From: Bog-159 sp049514955
GTDB lineage: Bacteria > Acidobacteriota > Terriglobia > Bryobacterales > Bryobacteraceae
Assembly: GCA_049514955.1 (NCBI GenBank)
Contig: JBEKUO010000129.1
Span: 1 to 12,917 of the forward strand
Reading direction: 5' to 3'
Length of the DNA: 12,917 bases
The stretch's first letter is position 1. Each line of letters begins with the position of its first letter. A program made the position numbers and the translations under genes. The notes beneath the pieces are model-generated. The model was given only the letters and a program-made list of their open reading frames with translations, had not been told where the DNA came from and ran no database searches. Shown one piece after another: positions 12,722-12,917 of this stretch.

Positions 12722-12917
12722 TGCGGGTCACCAAAGGTAATGAGAATGTTTTTGTGGATTGCGGATTTCCACCAGCCGAAGCCGAGAACCTCCGTATGCG
12801 AGCCGAGATGATGATTGCCCTGAGCGGCTATATCCAGGACAGAAAGATCAGTCAAGCCAGCGCCGCCAAGATCATGGGCGTTTCGCAGCCCAGGATTTCC
12901 GACCTGATGCGCGGTAA
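12721..12917 (+). CDS. higA: HigA-type XRE antitoxin, cut by window end
   Basis: XRE-family helix-turn-helix antitoxin, partner of the HigB-type toxin. 65 residues are visible before the window ends, so the C-terminus is missing. It starts at ATG 12721-12723, overlapping the toxin stop as TGATG, hence translationally coupled. After NVFVDCGFPPAEAENLRMRA come RKISQASAAKIMGVSQPRIS and DLMRG, the canonical HTH with the recognition helix SQPRISDLMRG. Antitoxins of this type bind the toxin and repress their own promoter. The visible part is intact. Confidence 0.85.
   Translation, partial: MRVTKGNENVFVDCGFPPAEAENLRMRAEMMIALSGYIQDRKISQASAAKIMGVSQPRISDLMRG

Overview
The window looks like chromosomal DNA from a GC-rich soil bacterium. 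The best guess is an acidobacterium of the Solibacter/Bryobacter type. This is inferred from base composition, the gene set (short zinc-ribbon/B-box membrane proteins beside a MoxR cluster) and the protein style, and not from any marker gene. There are no rRNA or tRNA genes, no CRISPR array and no recognisable transposase.

Layout. (1) 9-404, minus strand: a small regulator with a zinc ribbon and a LuxR-type HTH. (2) 405-821: no supportable gene. (3) 822-1177, minus: a decayed hicB-hicA toxin-antitoxin pair, readable only after restoring several frameshifts. (4) 1211-10557, minus: one long operon-like block, read from 10557 downwards. Its order is zinc-ribbon/RDD membrane protein (interrupted by an in-frame TAG), zinc-finger membrane protein, unknown multi-TM protein, B-box-like zinc-finger membrane protein, six-TM/DUF4129 protein, DUF4350 protein, MoxR AAA+ ATPase, DUF58 (vWA-like) protein, a 51-codon chimeric mini-ORF, SpoIIM/DUF95 membrane protein, and a second RDD membrane protein. 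Seven junctions are 4-base ATGA or GTGA overlaps, so translation is probably coupled through most of the block. (5) 10558-10748: a divergent promoter region with two perfect dyads. (6) 10749-12212, plus: an AidB-type acyl-CoA dehydrogenase. (7) 12350-12917, plus: a higB-higA type toxin-antitoxin pair. The toxin 5' end looks frameshifted and the antitoxin runs off the window.

How the genes fit together. MoxR, DUF58, SpoIIM, RDD, DUF4350 and DUF4129 genes recur together in many bacteria. MoxR ATPases are thought to act as chaperones with vWA-domain partners, here DUF58. The remaining products are membrane proteins, which suggests an ATPase-driven envelope assembly of unknown substrate. What is distinctive here is the front half of the operon: three zinc-binding membrane proteins (two sharing an identically spaced C/H array) and one unknown multi-TM protein added to the standard core.

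Most notable structural events: an about 150-bp diverged tandem duplication across the DUF58/SpoIIM junction that copied the whole translation start region and made a new chimeric small ORF; a two-hairpin palindromic element at the DUF4350/moxR junction that encodes the DUF4350 C-terminus and apparently displaces the moxR start; the amber codon in the first operon gene; and damaged toxin-antitoxin modules at both ends of the window.
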